Source: Methanosarcina sp. 2.H.T.1A.6
Lineage (GTDB): Archaea > Halobacteriota > Methanosarcinia > Methanosarcinales > Methanosarcinaceae
Length of the DNA stretch: 64,000 nucleotides
Assembly: GCF_000979455.1 (NCBI RefSeq)
Contig: NZ_JJOY01000045.1
Coordinates: forward strand, 1 to 64,000
Direction: 5' to 3'
Numbering within the stretch: position 1 is the stretch's first letter; every line of letters begins with the position of its first letter. Shown here piece after piece: positions 62,169-64,000 of this stretch. Below the pieces are notes generated by a model, which did no database searches, was not told the origin of the DNA, and saw nothing but the letters and a program-made list of their open reading frames with translations. The translations under genes were made by a program, and so were the position numbers.

Positions 62169-63358
62169 AAGCAGTTGTCCTTGTGGCAGGCAAAGGCACA
62201 AGGATGGAACCTCTCACCTCCGACTGCCCTAAAGTAATGCTTCAGGTTGCAAACAAACCGATACTTGAACATATCCTGAATTCAGCCGTAGAAGCAGGTA
62301 TCGAGGGTTTTGTCTTCATTACGGGATACCTGGAAGAGCAAATAAAAGCTCACTTCGGGGACGGAAGCAAATGGGGAGTGAGCATTGAGTATGTGCAGCA
62401 AAAAGAGCAGCTGGGAACTGCAAATGCTATTGGCTATGCCAGGGGACACGTTGAAGGGACATTCATCGTACTTAACGGGGACATGCTCATCGGGCAGGAG
62501 GACTTAAAATCCCTGGTTACCAGGAAAGAAGAAGCTGTCATCTGCGTAAAAGAGGTGGAAAACCCTTCGGATTTCGGAGTTCTTGAGACCGAGAATAATA
62601 AAGTAGTCAGGATAATTGAAAAACCGAAAAATCCCCCGACCAACCTTGCAAATGCCGGGATTTACCTTTTCAGGGAGTCCATATTTGATTTCATTGACAA
62701 AACCCAGCCCTCTGTAAGAAATGAACTTGAGATAACGGACTCCATTCAGATGCTGATCGACAGTGGAGCGCCTGTGGGTTACAGCCCCCTTGAAGGCAGG
62801 TGGATTGACATAGGATATCCCTGGGACCTCCTGAAAGCAAACGAACACCTATTAAAAGACCTCAAGGGCAGCTGTGAAGGCACCGTGGAGCCAAATGCAA
62901 CCATAAAAGGTGAAGTTGCAATCGGAAAAGGTACTCTCATCCGAAACGGTTCCTATATCGAAGGGCCTGTAGTAATAGGTGAGAACTGCGATATAGGGCC
63001 CAACTGCTTTATTCGCCCTTCAACTGCAATAGGCAACCGTGTCAGAATCGGAAATGCCGTGGAAGTAAAAAACACAATTGTTATGGAAGGCACTCATGTG
63101 GGGCACCTGAGTTATGTAGGAGACAGCGTCATCGGGCGCCGCTGTAATTTTGGAGCCGGTACGAAGGTTGCAAACCTCCGTCACGATGGAAAGAACATAA
63201 AGGTGATGCTGAAAAGCAGGATTCTTGACTCCGGCAGAAGAAAACTCGGCGTGATCATGGGAGATGATGTGCATACCGGCATCAATACGAGCATAAATAT
63301 AGGCGTGATAATGCACAAAGGAAGAGCCACCCTTCCCGGAGAAGTAGTAAAACACTGA
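62165..63358 (+). CDS. glmU: Bifunctional GlmU: glucosamine-1-P acetyltransferase/UDP-GlcNAc pyrophosphorylase
   Basis: This enzyme completes UDP-GlcNAc synthesis. The nucleotidyltransferase domain has the intact signature [19 protein letters not shown] and LNGDMLIG, and ends near residue 230. The hexapeptide beta-helix follows ([36 protein letters not shown], then [20 protein letters not shown] and [12 protein letters not shown]) and matches the archaeal GlmU type. The 397 residues overlap glmM by 4 bases. UDP-GlcNAc made here feeds N-glycans, S-layer and other glycoconjugates. It is a paralog of the gene that opens the operon at 57673. Confidence 0.94.
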   Translation: MKAVVLVAGKGTRMEPLTSDCPKVMLQVANKPILEHILNSAVEAGIEGFVFITGYLEEQIKAHFGDGSKWGVSIEYVQQKEQLGTANAIGYARGHVEGTFIVLNGDMLIGQEDLKSLVTRKEEAVICVKEVENPSDFGVLETENNKVVRIIEKPKNPPTNLANAGIYLFRESIFDFIDKTQPSVRNELEITDSIQMLIDSGAPVGYSPLEGRWIDIGYPWDLLKANEHLLKDLKGSCEGTVEPNATIKGEVAIGKGTLIRNGSYIEGPVVIGENCDIGPNCFIRPSTAIGNRVRIGNAVEVKNTIVMEGTHVGHLSYVGDSVIGRRCNFGAGTKVANLRHDGKNIKVMLKSRILDSGRRKLGVIMGDDVHTGINTSINIGVIMHKGRATLPGEVVKH

Positions 63359-63391
63359 GACGGCATTAAAGTAAGAAAATGAATCAGGACT

Positions 63392-63423
63392 CCCCTCCTT
63401 TTCCTGGTGGCACAGGAGAGGAA
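63392..63423. terminator. Possible bidirectional terminator after glmU
   Basis: TCCTG...CAGGA within a Y-rich/R-rich stretch (about 63395-63423) can fold as a short hairpin between the convergent glmU and the gene at the right edge. T-rich repeats follow. Confidence 0.4.
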
Positions 63424-63439
63424 ATCCCGATATTTTTTT

Positions 63440-63525
63440 GTTTGAATCTATGTTCTTTATTTTCTGTATTTGAATCTATTTTATTTATTTGAATCTATTT
63501 TATTTATTTGAATCTATTTTATCGC
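63440..63525. repeat. 18-19 bp tandem repeat
   Basis: TTTGAATCTATTTTATTTA-like units recur about four times, the first two diverged (TTTGAATCTATGTTCTTTA). It lies right after the stop of the partial gene on the minus strand. Confidence 0.75.
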
Positions 63526-64000
63526 TTATGAATACAGCTGCTTTATGCTCCAGAACACTGTTTTTCGGAAAAATCCTTCCACCTCTACCGTGAGAGAGCC
63601 ATCATTCATCTTTTCTACAGCTTTCCTTAAAGGATCATCTGAAGCAATTATCTCTCTGATAGTCTCTTCGTCGGATTCCACAGTTATGGAGGGACCGAAC
63701 TTTGAATTTGGATCATTGGGAGTATCATACCTGTAAAACTCCCCTACTTTTCCACCCCTCATAAGTAAAGTTACGTAGAGCATCTCACCATTTTCAAGTT
63801 CAATTCTCCCCGCAACCTCTTCACTTGCCACCAGTCTTTTAACAAGGGATGGCACGTTATCAAAGTTCTCGTTATAGAGCTCCATCTGCGCACTTAATTC
63901 GGAAAAAAGATCGTTCTCCGTACTGGAATTAACAGAAGTTGTAAATAATTCAGCTGCTGTAACATTACCCGCACTGGAAGCATTACCCACACTGGAAGCA
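63526..64000 (-). CDS. Hypothetical protein, 5' part beyond the window
   Basis: The frame is open to the right edge (64000), so the N-terminus lies outside. A GTG at 63990 could start it but is internal to a repeated GNASSAGN-type stretch, encoded by an 18-bp direct repeat (TGGGTAATGCTTCCAGTG). The visible part has a Ser/Asn/Thr-rich segment, then a soluble domain (GRIELENGEMLYVTLLMRGG, FYRYDTPNDPNSKFGPSITV, GSLTVEVEGFFRKTVFW). The low-complexity start suggests a stalk after a signal peptide or lipobox, so it may be a surface protein. The family is not recognised. Confidence 0.65.
   Translation of the reverse strand, partial: ASSVGNASSAGNVTAAELFTTSVNSSTENDLFSELSAQMELYNENFDNVPSLVKRLVASEEVAGRIELENGEMLYVTLLMRGGKVGEFYRYDTPNDPNSKFGPSITVESDEETIREIIASDDPLRKAVEKMNDGSLTVEVEGFFRKTVFWSIKQLYS

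Noticed and set aside
1-64000. tRNA or rRNA genes
   Set aside because: Reading the spacers showed no cloverleaf with a GTTCRA-type T loop and no rRNA-like sequence. A covariance-model scan would be needed to exclude an unusual tRNA.

Overview
The window is a piece of a Methanosarcina chromosome (Euryarchaeota, methylotrophic methanogen). Evidence: a methanol methyltransferase operon (mtaC-mtaB), two methylcobamide:coenzyme M methyltransferases, formaldehyde-activating enzyme, an Msr/FilR1-type regulator, a PKD / PGF-pre-PGF surface protein, a two-OB-fold zinc-finger RPA, archaeal TATA boxes and GGAGG-type ribosome binding sites. Long A+T-rich intergenic spaces hold many short-period tandem repeats, which is also in keeping with Methanosarcina. 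No rRNA, tRNA, CRISPR array or complete insertion sequence was recognised.

Layout. 1-6.3 kb is a methanol module: a long leader with a duplicated promoter-like unit, mtaC, mtaB, a divergent mtaA-family gene, then mtaA on the opposite strand. 7-14.6 kb holds a macro-domain hydrolase, a 1,827-residue TPR protein and a small membrane protein. 14.6-24.2 kb runs mostly on the minus strand: a DUF433 antitoxin with a broken toxin partner, leuS, thrC, a DUF1622 membrane protein and an M1 aminopeptidase. 24.4-35.7 kb is an A+T-richer defence island that reads as a class 2 DISARM-like system: cytosine-5 methyltransferase, a Mig-type thymine-DNA glycosylase overlapping it by 4 bases, DrmA helicase, DrmB (DUF1998), DrmC (PLD) and a 1,009-residue DrmE-position protein. 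Both transcription units of the island start beside prominent inverted repeats.

35.8-44 kb is a degraded accessory stretch. It holds an HTH regulator with a frameshift whose stop codon was replaced by a small inverted-repeat element, three copies (one broken) of a 96-residue family of unknown function, a small membrane protein, an Msr-family regulator between two minisatellites, and a PKD surface protein. 44-64 kb is mostly housekeeping: fae, a nitrilase-family hydrolase, pyruvoyl arginine decarboxylase next to deoxyhypusine synthase (polyamine/hypusine), two regulators, a phosphodiesterase, the RPA operon, a Na+/H+ antiporter with an RCK domain, a Ca2+/cation exchanger, and a four-gene UDP-GlcNAc operon (glmU-like, glmS, glmM, glmU). 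A gene of unknown function is cut by the right edge.

The most interesting item is the DISARM-like island. The thymine glycosylase sits inside it, translationally coupled to the methyltransferase, and would repair the T:G mismatches that arise when the island's own 5-methylcytosines deaminate. The last gene is a large zinc-ribbon protein with a helicase-like but apparently Walker-A-less core.
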